Below are positions 16,337 through 22,752 of a stretch of 42,344 nt of DNA, piece after piece. The notes under the pieces were generated by a model, which had not been told where the DNA came from, did not search any database, and worked only from the letters and a program-made list of their open reading frames with translations. The DNA lies in the NCBI GenBank assembly GCA_030427485.1, contig JAUICG010000039.1, forward strand, positions 1-42,344, read 5' to 3'. Source of the stretch: Gammaproteobacteria bacterium. Its GTDB lineage: Bacteria > Pseudomonadota > Gammaproteobacteria > Pseudomonadales > Halieaceae. Both the position numbers and the translations under genes were made by a program. The stretch's first letter is position 1. The number at the start of each line of letters is the position of its first letter.

Positions 16337-16897
16337 ATGAAAGTAGAGAATCGACTCACAGGCCATTGTATTTTGTACGCTATCTTTGCTTTTCTTACTT
16401 CGGGTTGCGCGCAAGCCTTGTATCCCGTCGGCTTAAAAGATTGTGCGCCAGTTTATGGTAGTTGGTGTGGAGAAGGTTACCCAAATGTTGGTGATCCTGA
16501 TCCCGTAGACAGCTGGGATGATGCTTGCCGATCGCATGATTTATGTTATGAAGAAGCGGGAGATAATAAAAGGGAAAAGCTTGCCTGTGATGATGAATTT
16601 ATAGAAGAGCTAGATGACTTGGCAAACTATGACTTTCCAATACCAGTTGAAATGAGAAATGCACGCAGTTGGTTTGCCAAACGTAATACAGGGCAGTTGT
16701 ATATATGGGTTCCAGCAAAAGATATGGCCTGGTCAATGGCAGCTGATTGCGATGGCAGTGATGGTAGGGCTGCGAAATTTTGTGATGTCGGTAACTTTTA
16801 TTGCGAAATGGCTTACGATATGCCCGAGTATAGCCGCTGTGTTTGTCCAACCCAGTTTGGGGGTTATATTGAAGGTAGCGTTATTGAGTCATATTAG
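16337..16897 (+). CDS. secreted phospholipase A2-like protein, cassette-encoded
   Basis: A 186-aa protein with an export signal (hydrophobic 11-22, then SGC24, possibly a lipoprotein Cys, although the -3 position is not consensus). It contains the PLA2 calcium loop YGSWCGEG (Tyr40-Gly47) and the catalytic DDACRSHDLCYEE with His67-Asp68 flanked by Cys64 and Cys70, and many further Cys for disulfides. The family hydrolyses the sn-2 ester of phospholipids with Ca2+. AGGAGGG precedes the ATG. It lies 160 bp inside its cassette, further than usual, and is bracketed by two related palindromes, suggesting secondary insertion. An exported lipase could act on host, competitor or phage-released membranes. 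Confidence 0.8.
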   Translation: MKVENRLTGHCILYAIFAFLTSGCAQALYPVGLKDCAPVYGSWCGEGYPNVGDPDPVDSWDDACRSHDLCYEEAGDNKREKLACDDEFIEELDDLANYDFPIPVEMRNARSWFAKRNTGQLYIWVPAKDMAWSMAADCDGSDGRAAKFCDVGNFYCEMAYDMPEYSRCVCPTQFGGYIEGSVIESY

Positions 16898-16907
16898 TAT
16901 AAGAGTA

Positions 16908-16926
16908 AAAGGAGTCAGAGCCCTTT
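16908..16926. repeat. degenerate copy of the 19-bp palindrome
   Basis: AAAGGAGTC-A-GAGCCCTTT; arms match at 7 of 9 positions and the sequence is close to the perfect palindrome at 16228-16246. It lies 10 bp before the attC R'' core. The pair brackets the phospholipase-like gene. Confidence 0.65.
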
Positions 16927-16936
16927 ATCTTCGTAC

Positions 16937-17017
16937 ATATAACAAGCGCCGGCACACCGCCGCCTTCGGCCGATGGACTCGCCACTACTTGGCTCGCCTG
17001 TGCGGCTGTCGTTACGC
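16937..17017 (+). repeat. attC site 4
   Basis: R'' ATATAAC at 16937-16943 and R' GTTACGC at 17011-17017, 81 bp, with CGCCGCCTTCGGCCGATGGA and ACTCGCC arms. R'' complements the TTATAT that opens cassette 4, confirming the pair despite internal rearrangement. Confidence 0.9.
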
Positions 17018-17020
17018 GGC

Positions 17021-17055
17021 TTGACGAGTGTTGCGCAACGCGCTACATTCGCTTA
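17021..17055 (+). promoter_or_regulatory. sigma70-like promoter with operator palindrome for higBA, probable leaderless start
   Basis: TTGACG (17021-17026), a 17-bp spacer and TACATT (17044-17049) form a near-consensus promoter. The spacer contains the perfect palindrome GTTGCGCAAC (17030-17039), a natural site for autorepression by the HigA antitoxin. Seven bases after the -10 is 17056, the A of the higB ATG, and no ribosome-binding site is seen, so the toxin mRNA may be leaderless. Confidence 0.7.
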
Positions 17056-17334
17056 ATGATCAAGTCTTTCAAGCATAAAGGACTCAAAAAGTTCTACGAG
17101 AAAGGCAGCAAGCAAGGCATTCAGGCCCAGCACGCTCCAAAGATACGTATGCAGCTTGCAGCCTTGGATTCTGCCCACTGCATTGAAGACCTTGATATCC
17201 CAGGCTACCGGTTGCATCAACTAAAAGGCGATCGAAGAGGTACTTGGTCAGTATCTGTGAGCGGTAACTGGCGTGTTACGTTTGAATTTGTTGATGGTAA
17301 CGTCTATATCGTCAATTATGAGGATTACCACTAA
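17056..17334 (+). CDS. higB: HigB-type toxin of a type II toxin-antitoxin system
   Basis: A 92-aa RelE/ParE-superfamily protein of the HigB branch. It shows IKSFKHKGLKKFYEKGS at the N-terminus, a long central helix region, GYRLHQLKGDRRGTWSVSV and NWRVTFEFVDGNVYIVNYEDYH at the C-terminus, which is the usual HigB ending. Such toxins cleave mRNA at the ribosome. The gene's TAA overlaps the higA ATG by one base (TAATG), so toxin comes first, as typical for higBA. Toxin-antitoxin cassettes are common in large arrays and are thought to stabilise them. Confidence 0.93.
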   Translation: MIKSFKHKGLKKFYEKGSKQGIQAQHAPKIRMQLAALDSAHCIEDLDIPGYRLHQLKGDRRGTWSVSVSGNWRVTFEFVDGNVYIVNYEDYH

Positions 17335-17627
17335 TGGCTATGCATAACCCCCCACATCCAGGTGAGTTTATCCAGGCTACCTACATGGAGCCGTTTGGGC
17401 TTAGTTGTCGCTATTTGGCAGAGCAGCTAGATGTAGCTGCTTCCACACTGAACCGAATACTAAAAATGCAGAGCGGTGTTAGTCCCGAGATGGCGCTACG
17501 CCTTTCAAAAGCATTAGGTCGCAGCCCCGAAAGCTGGCTGTCCATGCAAGATGCCTATGATCTCTTCGAAGCGAAGAAGGGTGTGAAGCTTAACCGAGTC
17601 CAAAGGGTTAGCCTTGACGCCGCGTAA
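17334..17627 (+). CDS. higA: HigA-type antitoxin, Xre-family regulator
   Basis: A 97-aa HigA antitoxin starting MAMHNPPHPGEFIQATYM, with helix-turn-helix residues about 28-62 (LAEQLDVAASTLNRILKM and VSPEMALRLSKALG) followed by RSPESWLSMQDAYDL, the conserved HigA tail. It neutralises HigB and represses the higBA promoter, presumably through the GTTGCGCAAC palindrome. Its stop codon lies in the attC R'' core. Confidence 0.95.
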   Translation: MAMHNPPHPGEFIQATYMEPFGLSCRYLAEQLDVAASTLNRILKMQSGVSPEMALRLSKALGRSPESWLSMQDAYDLFEAKKGVKLNRVQRVSLDAA

Positions 17628-17708
17628 CAAGGGCAGGCCATTCGCGCCCTTCGGGCGCCGGACTCGCCAAACCTGCGGTTCGGCTCGCCGTTGCTGCCGG
17701 CGTTATGT
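17622..17708 (+). repeat. attC site 5
   Basis: R'' GCGTAAC at 17622-17628 and R' GTTATGT at 17702-17708, 87 bp. The terminal hairpin is GCGCCCTTCGGGCGC, and the CTCGCCAAACCTGCGG arm resembles site 2. R'' complements TTACGC at the start of the higBA cassette. Confidence 0.93.
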
Positions 17709-17735
17709 GACCTCACGCTCATCTGAGAAAGTAGA

Positions 17736-18002
17736 ATGAATAAAAACTCAGAGGAAGAATTCACTCAATATCACAAAGACGGAACGGTTTGGGCCAAAGG
17801 AAAAGTATTAGGAACCACTCCTGTTGGCTACTGGGAGTGGTTTCGAAAAGATGGAACTAAAATGAGATCTGGGCATTTCCACGATGGTATTCAAGTCGGA
17901 GAATGGACTACTTACGACAAGGCAGGTGCGGTCTACAAGATCACAGATATGAAGAACGGAAATCCAGATGCAGCAAAGGCTTCCGTGGAGCAAGCCCAGT
18001 GA
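17736..18002 (+). CDS. MORN/YwqK-repeat protein, cassette-encoded
   Basis: An 88-aa soluble protein with tandem MORN-variant repeats: YHKDGTVWAKGKVLGTTPVG, then YWEWFRKDGTKMRSGHFHDG and QVGEWTTYDKAGAVY. Short proteins of this type are annotated as YwqK-like antitoxins, named after the Bacillus immunity protein to the YwqJ nuclease. No toxin partner is present in the cassette, so it could be an orphan immunity protein. A GAGAAAG box precedes the ATG. Confidence 0.8.
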   Translation: MNKNSEEEFTQYHKDGTVWAKGKVLGTTPVGYWEWFRKDGTKMRSGHFHDGIQVGEWTTYDKAGAVYKITDMKNGNPDAAKASVEQAQ

Positions 18003-18018
18003 ATATATGTTTGGTGTC

Positions 18019-18073
18019 ACATAACAAGTACAGCCAAGCGACGGTTTCACCGCCGCAGCTTTAGGCGTTATGT
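18019..18073 (+). repeat. attC site 6
   Basis: R'' ACATAAC at 18019-18025 and R' GTTATGT at 18067-18073, only 55 bp, close to the minimum attC length. The arms are AAGTACAGCC and GCAGCTTTAGGC around a GGTTTCACC hairpin. R'' complements the opening TTATGT of cassette 6. Confidence 0.92.
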
Positions 18074-18091
18074 GTCTCTGAGAGGTTCTCC

Positions 18092-18592
18092 ATGAATTGG
18101 GATGCAATTGGATCGGTAGCCGAGTTGCTGGGGGCCGCGGGTGTAATCGTATCGCTTCTATATCTTTCGTATCAAATTCGAACAAATACCAAAACTGTCA
18201 AAGCTGAGGCTACACAAACGACATACACCGGTTGGGCTGAGTTCAACTATGAACTATCAAAGCATCCGAACGCTTTAGAAATCGATCGAATGTGGAAACT
18301 GGATTCACAGTGGGATGACTTCAGCGAGGAAGAAAAAGCGAAATTGGGGTGGGTGTGCAGAAGCATTGTTGAGAGATTTGAAGCCGAGTTTTCTCTGTAT
18401 GAGGCTGGCATACTGAAAGCAGAAGTCTGGGAAAAGCATCGAATGTATTGTGGTAGCTTTGTAAGCCTGCCAGCAGTTTCCACTTGGTGGAAATCGGAAA
18501 AGGAACAACCAATTTGTTCTGCGTCTTTCATAAGGGAAATCGATGGTGCCCCGCAGCATAAGGCTTTAACTGGTGGGTCTATACATGAATAG
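18092..18592 (+). CDS. membrane-anchored cassette protein, paralogue of the gene at 18977
   Basis: A 166-aa protein with one N-terminal membrane segment (about 9-26, VAELLGAAGVIVSLLYLSY) and a helical, Trp-rich soluble domain (WDDFSEEEKAKLGWVC, FEAEFSLYEAGILKAEVWEKH). The opening MNWDAIGSVAELLGA and the overall plan match the second copy at 18977 (MNWEAIGAIGEILGA). Proteins of this plan recur in marine and environmental cassettes as I remember them, without a known function. GAGAGG precedes the ATG at good spacing. Family membership is a sequence observation; any effector or defence role is speculation. Confidence 0.75.
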   Translation: MNWDAIGSVAELLGAAGVIVSLLYLSYQIRTNTKTVKAEATQTTYTGWAEFNYELSKHPNALEIDRMWKLDSQWDDFSEEEKAKLGWVCRSIVERFEAEFSLYEAGILKAEVWEKHRMYCGSFVSLPAVSTWWKSEKEQPICSASFIREIDGAPQHKALTGGSIHE

Positions 18593-18603
18593 TCTTTGCA
18601 GTC

Positions 18604-18635
18604 GTACACAAAACAAGGCCGGGAGCAACCGCGTC
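18604..18635 (+). repeat. attC site 7, left half only
   Basis: ACACAAAACAAGGCCGGGAG looks like R''/L'' of an attC (ACATAAC changed to ACAAAAC) belonging to the cassette at 18092. The matching right half and R' core are missing. Sequence of the next cassette follows directly, so a deletion has fused the two. Confidence 0.55.
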
Positions 18636-18637
18636 AT

Positions 18638-18769
18638 TTACAATTGGATCGAGAAAACGTCTGTGAGAAGGGGAATTTGTGCAGAATCAATTTTCGGGCG
18701 CCTTTCAATCCCGCTTTTCCATCTACAGGGGTAAGCGGCGGCTTCCTTGCCGATTTTTACCAGTTTCAT
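18638..18769 (-). pseudogene. possible toxin-gene remnant, antisense in the array
   Basis: A 43-codon minus-strand reading frame starting MKLVKIGKEAAAYP. Its ATG overlaps the stop of the antitoxin-like remnant at 18766 in an ATGA arrangement, as in many toxin-antitoxin pairs. No RelE/ParE motif survives beyond the first residues. Either a degraded toxin or a chance frame. Confidence 0.3.
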
Positions 18770-18885
18770 TTGCCTCGCAGGCGCTGCCTCGCTTGTGCAA
18801 GTACTAGCTCAGGATCCAGAGTCAGAGATGGGTCGGCCTCTATCTCATTGATTCTTATGCAAATCTCCAGGTCCCAGGCATCCAT
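18766..18885 (-). pseudogene. truncated addiction-module antitoxin-like remnant, antisense in the array
   Basis: A 39-codon frame reading MDAWDLEICIRINEIEAD and then LTLDPELVLAQARQRLRGK. It resembles the C-terminal half of short addiction-module antitoxins (W-x-x-EI-x-x-RI-x-EI pattern, PF09720-like). The N-terminal half is missing: a stop lies three codons upstream, at the attC border. It is oriented against the array, as some toxin-antitoxin cassettes are. Confidence 0.4.
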
Positions 18886-18957
18886 ATCAAGTCAAGGCGG
18901 CAAGGACGCTTCGCGCCGGGACGCCATAACCGGCGCCCCCTGCTTTAAGCATTATGT
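18884..18957 (+). repeat. attC site 8, degenerate cores
   Basis: The body (AAGTCAAGGCGGCAAGGACG, then GACGCC...GGCGCCCCCTGCTTTAAGC) is a typical attC, but R'' reads CATATCAAG instead of ACATAACAAG and R' reads ATTATGT with the invariant G changed to A. Probably no longer recombination-competent. Confidence 0.7.
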
Positions 18958-18976
18958 ATACAGTGAGAAATAGTGC

Positions 18977-19489
18977 ATGAATTGGGAAGCAATAGGAGCG
19001 ATAGGAGAAATTCTGGGAGCCGCAATAGTTGTTGCGACCCTATTCTATCTCGCTAAACAAACCAAGCAGTCGGTTGATTTAAATAAAACTGTTGAGCAAA
19101 GAGTGCTAATTGATCAAAGTAACGCCTATTTTCGTGCAACTGTTGACGCCGAAAACCTGTCGGCAGTTCGTGGCGGGCTTAAGTCATATCGAAAACTAAA
19201 CAGAGATGATCAGGCGAAGGCATGGGTAGTTATCAATCAATGGATTAATCATTACGAAAAATGTATGTACGCTCACGATGCTGGAATGCTACCCACTTCG
19301 GTAATGGTCGCTTTTCGGAATTTCGCTTTGAGCATATTGGTTACTCCTGGCGGCAAAGAATTCTGGGAAGATTGCGGACATTTATTCGGGCAAGATCTTC
19401 AAGACGAGATTAATGAGGCATTCTCGTCATCAGAACTACCACCACCTGTAACCGACTCATTCAAATGGTTAAGAGGTGAAGACACATGA
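18977..19489 (+). CDS. membrane-anchored cassette protein, paralogue of the gene at 18092
   Basis: A 170-aa protein, N-terminal membrane segment about 9-27 (IGEILGAAIVVATLFYLAK), then a helical domain with QRVLIDQSNAYFRATVDAEN, WINHYEKCMYAHDAGMLP and FWEDCGHLFGQDLQDEIN. The N-terminal 30 residues align well with the other copy and the soluble parts diverge, although both contain a central YEAG/HDAG-L-x-x motif. The stop codon overlaps the following attC R'' core. Function unknown. Confidence 0.75.
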   Translation: MNWEAIGAIGEILGAAIVVATLFYLAKQTKQSVDLNKTVEQRVLIDQSNAYFRATVDAENLSAVRGGLKSYRKLNRDDQAKAWVVINQWINHYEKCMYAHDAGMLPTSVMVAFRNFALSILVTPGGKEFWEDCGHLFGQDLQDEINEAFSSSELPPPVTDSFKWLRGEDT

Positions 19490-19544
19490 CAAGCACGGGC
19501 TGGCCGGGACGGCCAGACGGCCGCCTCAGCCGTAAGCGTTAGCA
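19484..19544 (+). repeat. attC site 9, last of the array
   Basis: R'' ACATGAC (one change from ACATAAC) at 19484-19490 and R' GTTAGCA at 19538-19544, 61 bp, with GGCCGGGACGGCC and GGCCGCCTCAGCCG arms. No later RYYYAAC complementary to TTAGCA is found, so the array ends here. Confidence 0.85.
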
Positions 19545-19680
19545 TAAGGGCGCAGGCAGGTTCGGCAATAAAGTCTATGTAGTGGGAGGCGCCACAGAGC
19601 CTGGCGGCAGAGGAACCAGTGACGCGAACGAGTGCTTTACGTTTGGCCACTTCGAGAGCCGGATCGGTCACACTGAATAA
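19543..19680 (+). pseudogene. Kelch-repeat gene fragment
   Basis: An open frame with no start codon reads GRFGNKVYVVGGATEPGG and then SDANECFTF before ending in TAA at 19678-19680. The NKVYVVGG...NECFTF pattern is one Kelch blade. It starts at the last attC R' core and has no upstream remainder, so a Kelch gene was cut at the array's right border, by recombination or deletion. Confidence 0.6.
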
Positions 19681-19704
19681 CAAACGCAGGGAAACCCCAG
19701 CACC

Positions 19705-21057
19705 ATGTACGGTATTTTCAAGCCTGCGGCCCACCGGGCCACGCTGGCCGATGCAGAGGTAGATGCAGAATACAAGCGCCTGCGCTGGCAGGTGTTTGCC
19801 GGCATTTTCATCGGCTATGCCGGCTACTACCTCGTGCGCAAGAATTTCTCCCTGGCGGTGCCCTTCCTGATCGAGGAGGAAGGCTACAGCCGGGGGGAAC
19901 TGGGCATCGCCATGTCAGCCATCTCCATCGCTTATGGGCTCAGCAAGTTCCTGATGGGCAGCGTGTCGGACCGCAGTAACCCACGCTTCTTCCTGCCCGC
20001 GGGGCTGCTTATGTCCGCGGGGATCATGTTCCTGTTCGGTTTGCAGGCGTGGGCCACCAGCAGCGTGGCCATCATGTTTATCCTCCTGTTTCTCAACGGC
20101 TGGGTACAGGGCATGGGCTGGCCGGCTTGCGGTCGCACCATGGTGCACTGGTACTCGGGCAACGAGCGTGGACGGGTGGTCTCCGTCTGGAACGTGGCAC
20201 ACAACGTCGGCGGCGGGCTGATCGGCCCCCTCTTCGTGCTCGGCATGGGATGGTTTAATGAATGGCACAGCGCTTTCTACGTACCGGCCGCGGCGGCCAC
20301 CGGCGTGGCCTTCATTGCTTTCCTGTTGATACGTGACACACCGCAGTCCTGCGGCCTGCCCGCTATCGAAGCCTACCGGGATGATTACCCCCACGACTAC
20401 GAGGCCAGGCACGAACAAGAGTTCAACGCCCGGGAAATCTTCCTGCAACATGTGCTCAACAACCGCCTGCTCTGGTTCATCGCAGTGGCGAATGCTTTTG
20501 TTTACCTGATTCGCTATGGCGTACTGGACTGGGCGCCTACCTACCTGAGCGAGGCCAAGGGCTTCACCGTCGACCAGAGTTCCTGGGCCTACTTCCTGTA
20601 TGAGTGGGCAGGCATACCCGGCACGCTGCTTTGCGGCTATATCAGCGACCGCTGGTTCCGCGGCCGGCGCGCACCGGCCGGCATGCTGTTTATGGCCCTG
20701 GTACTCATTGCGGTACTGGTGTACTGGCTCAACCCACCCGGCAACCCCGGTGTGGACATGGCCGCGCTCATCGCCATCGGCTTCCTGATCTACGGCCCGG
20801 TCATGTTGATCGGCCTGCACGCCCTTGAGCTGGTCCCCAAGAAAGCGGCCGGGACCGCGGCCGGACTCACCGGCCTCTTCGGCTATCTTGGCGGTGCCGT
20901 CGTCGCTAACATCGCCATCGGCTTCACGGTGGATGCCTACGGCTGGGACGGGGGCTTTGTCCTGCTGTCGGGTGGCTGCGTGGCGGCTATCGTTTTAATC
21001 GGGATGACGCTCAAAAGTGAACATGAGCACCGGTTAAAGGGAGAAACGGCGACGTGA
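19705..21057 (+). CDS. glpT: glycerol-3-phosphate transporter GlpT
   Basis: A 450-aa major-facilitator protein of the organophosphate:phosphate antiporter family with the full GlpT pattern: MYGIFKPAAHRATLADAEVD, GYYLVRKNFSLAVPFL with the substrate-binding Arg, GSVSDRSNPRFFLPAGL, NGWVQGMGWPACGRTMVHW, SVWNVAHNVGGG, FVYLIRYGVLDWAPTYL and GFLIYGPVMLIGLHALEL. Twelve membrane segments are expected in the inner membrane. It exchanges external glycerol-3-phosphate for internal phosphate; GlpT also admits fosfomycin. No glpQ or glpD lies next to it. It is the first intact chromosomal-type gene after the array. Confidence 0.96.
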   Translation: MYGIFKPAAHRATLADAEVDAEYKRLRWQVFAGIFIGYAGYYLVRKNFSLAVPFLIEEEGYSRGELGIAMSAISIAYGLSKFLMGSVSDRSNPRFFLPAGLLMSAGIMFLFGLQAWATSSVAIMFILLFLNGWVQGMGWPACGRTMVHWYSGNERGRVVSVWNVAHNVGGGLIGPLFVLGMGWFNEWHSAFYVPAAAATGVAFIAFLLIRDTPQSCGLPAIEAYRDDYPHDYEARHEQEFNAREIFLQHVLNNRLLWFIAVANAFVYLIRYGVLDWAPTYLSEAKGFTVDQSSWAYFLYEWAGIPGTLLCGYISDRWFRGRRAPAGMLFMALVLIAVLVYWLNPPGNPGVDMAALIAIGFLIYGPVMLIGLHALELVPKKAAGTAAGLTGLFGYLGGAVVANIAIGFTVDAYGWDGGFVLLSGGCVAAIVLIGMTLKSEHEHRLKGETAT

Positions 21058-21134
21058 CGGCACCCGGTACCGCTACATCTACCCTGCTGGCGGCGTTGTA
21101 TGTCAGATAACCAGACCAGGCAGCCGGGTGAGCG

Positions 21135-21923
21135 ATGAAGATCAGGCACTTTCTCTACAATTCATTCCTGATAGAGAGTCAAAATAACAAAATCGCCATT
21201 GACCCCGGGCAGTATTTCTCGATTTTCAACTTTAGCAGCCTGATTCCAGGAGCAGACTGGAACAGCATCACGCATATACTGATTACCCATGGTGACCCCG
21301 ACCACCACTGGCAATCTGATCGCGTAGCAGAAGCGAGCAACGCGCCCGTTGTCTGTGGCAAAGATCTGGCAAGAGTCGAGGATGGTAAAACACTACTGGT
21401 TGATCCTCGCGGCAGAGGATTGACGTCCTGGGTACCTTTTAACAATGCCTATCCGTTGGCTACTGGAGAATCCATCACTTTGGGTGACGTGGAGATCGAA
21501 GCCGTCAGGAGCGTACACGGCCCTATCAGTATCCCGATCCTGGGGTTCAGAGTGAAAATCCAACCGGGGCCAGGCGAACGGGTTGGGATTGGTTCTACAG
21601 GTTTTAAAATCAAGCTGGACGGCAAAACGATAGTAAACCTGGGAGATTCAATTTTACAAACTGACTGGGCGGGATTAGAGCCGGATGTACTGATGCTGCC
21701 GATTGGCGGACTGGGCAATAATACATGGACAATGGATGTCCCCGATGCATTGGAAGCAGTGAAACTCATCCGGCCCAAACGGGTTATTCCCTGTCACTAC
21801 AACGCGCCATTTTTGTGGATCAGGAATATTGCACCGGCAGATGATCAATCGTTCAGGCGTGAAGTGGAGAAGCTGGGGTGTGAATGCAACATTATGCGGC
21901 GCGGTGACGAAATTGAAGTATGA
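21135..21923 (+). CDS. MBL-fold metallo-hydrolase (UlaG-like)
   Basis: A 262-aa metallo-beta-lactamase-fold protein: NSFLIESQNNKIAIDPG, then HILITHGDPDHHWQSD as the metal-binding HxHxDH motif with Asp in place of the second His (H-G-D-P-D-H), a later VNLGDS and a C-terminal VIPCHYN. The plan is that of UlaG-like lactonases/hydrolases. Cytoplasmic, no signal peptide. Substrate not recognisable. It stands alone 77 bp after glpT. Confidence 0.85.
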   Translation: MKIRHFLYNSFLIESQNNKIAIDPGQYFSIFNFSSLIPGADWNSITHILITHGDPDHHWQSDRVAEASNAPVVCGKDLARVEDGKTLLVDPRGRGLTSWVPFNNAYPLATGESITLGDVEIEAVRSVHGPISIPILGFRVKIQPGPGERVGIGSTGFKIKLDGKTIVNLGDSILQTDWAGLEPDVLMLPIGGLGNNTWTMDVPDALEAVKLIRPKRVIPCHYNAPFLWIRNIAPADDQSFRREVEKLGCECNIMRRGDEIEV

Positions 21924-22079
21924 TCACCGGGAAACGCAGGCGGGTCGCTTACGCTTAGTCAGCTCACGATTATCACTGCGCTCTATATTTGCGTTATGGC
22001 CTATTCGCTTTATGTATGGTTTGGCTTTTCCCTGTCGGGCATGCACTATCAGGGCATTGCAGCCTAACTGCGGGGATCC

Positions 22080-22388
22080 ATGAATATATTCGATTCAATT
22101 CCCGATGGAATAGAAGAAGAGATTTTTGACACGCTAACACAGAGTGACAATGTAAAAATTGAGCGGGTCATCTCCAAAGGACATCAATCGCCAGAATCAG
22201 GTTGGTATGACGAAAGTCACAATGAATGGGTTATTGTCCTGAAAGGTGAAGCAATAATTTCCTATGAATCGGGCGAGCATGAAAAACTGGTCGAGGGTGG
22301 CTATACAAATATTCCGGCTCATACAAAACACAGAGTGTCATGGACCAAGCCAAATACCGAAACAGTGTGGCTTGCCGTTCACTATTGA
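22080..22388 (+). CDS. small cupin-domain protein
   Basis: A 102-aa single-domain cupin: SPESGWYDESHNEWVIVLKG is the first cupin motif, with GEHEKLVEGGYTNIPAHTKH as the second (metal-binding His residues and the G-x-x-x-x-I-P-A-H core). Such proteins act as small isomerases, dioxygenases or binding proteins; nothing more specific is visible. Independent gene on the plus strand. Confidence 0.85.
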   Translation: MNIFDSIPDGIEEEIFDTLTQSDNVKIERVISKGHQSPESGWYDESHNEWVIVLKGEAIISYESGEHEKLVEGGYTNIPAHTKHRVSWTKPNTETVWLAVHY

Positions 22389-22455
22389 TCTGAGGGTATG
22401 CGGTGGCAGTGAACCGGGCCAGGCAGCGGGATACGTACCGAGGGAGATCCAATAG

Positions 22456-22698
22456 ATGCTCGAATTGAGACCAAACTGCGAGTGCTGCGACAAAGACCTG
22501 CCGCCTGACTCCGTCGATGCCCGCATATGCTCTTTTGAATGTACGTTTTGTGCCGCCTGTGCGGAGGAAACACTGGGGGGTATCTGCCCCAACTGCGGCG
22601 GTAACCTGGTCCCGCGGCCAATTCGGCCACAGGCGCTGTTGGCGGCTTATCCACCCAGCAGCAAGCGCGTGTTAAAAAACGATGGCGTTGCACAGTGA
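22456..22698 (+). CDS. DUF1272-family zinc-ribbon-like protein
   Basis: An 80-aa protein matching DUF1272: LELRPNCECCDKDLPPDS, then CSFECTFCAACAEETLGG and CPNCGGNLVPRPIRP. The Cys pairs form one or two zinc-binding knuckles. GGGAG precedes the ATG. The family is widespread, small and uncharacterised. Confidence 0.93.
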   Translation: MLELRPNCECCDKDLPPDSVDARICSFECTFCAACAEETLGGICPNCGGNLVPRPIRPQALLAAYPPSSKRVLKNDGVAQ

Positions 22699-22752
22699 CC
22701 AGGAAGAGCCGTCATTCGACCGACTTCATTGTTGGTTCCAAGAGCTACCGAT

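Larger units (their letters stand above)
14242..19544 (+). mobile_element. integron cassette array without integrase (CALIN)
   Basis: A run of small genes, almost all on the plus strand, separated by imperfect palindromes that begin with RYYYAAC and end with GTTRRRY. Cassette integrity can be checked internally, because each cassette's first bases must complement the R'' core at its own end. Cassette 1 begins TTAGGG and ends CCCTAAC. Cassettes 2 and 3 begin TTATGC and end GCATAAC. Cassette 4 begins TTATAT and ends ATATAAC. Cassette 5 begins TTACGC and ends GCGTAAC. Cassette 6 begins TTATGT and ends ACATAAC. The last three sites are partly decayed. No integrase or attI is visible in the window, so the array is either a CALIN or the distal part of a larger integron. 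Its base composition is visibly more AT-rich than both flanks. Confidence 0.93.

Noticed and set aside
18596..18973. Plus-strand 125-codon frame between two cassettes
   Set aside because: It runs through a truncated attC, a degenerate attC and an antisense remnant, and the composition shows no protein-like pattern.
21985..22080. attC-like GCGTTATGG and GCCTAAC strings before the cupin gene
   Set aside because: They are not arranged as an R''...R' pair, the sequence between them does not fold as an attC, and no complementary cassette end exists.
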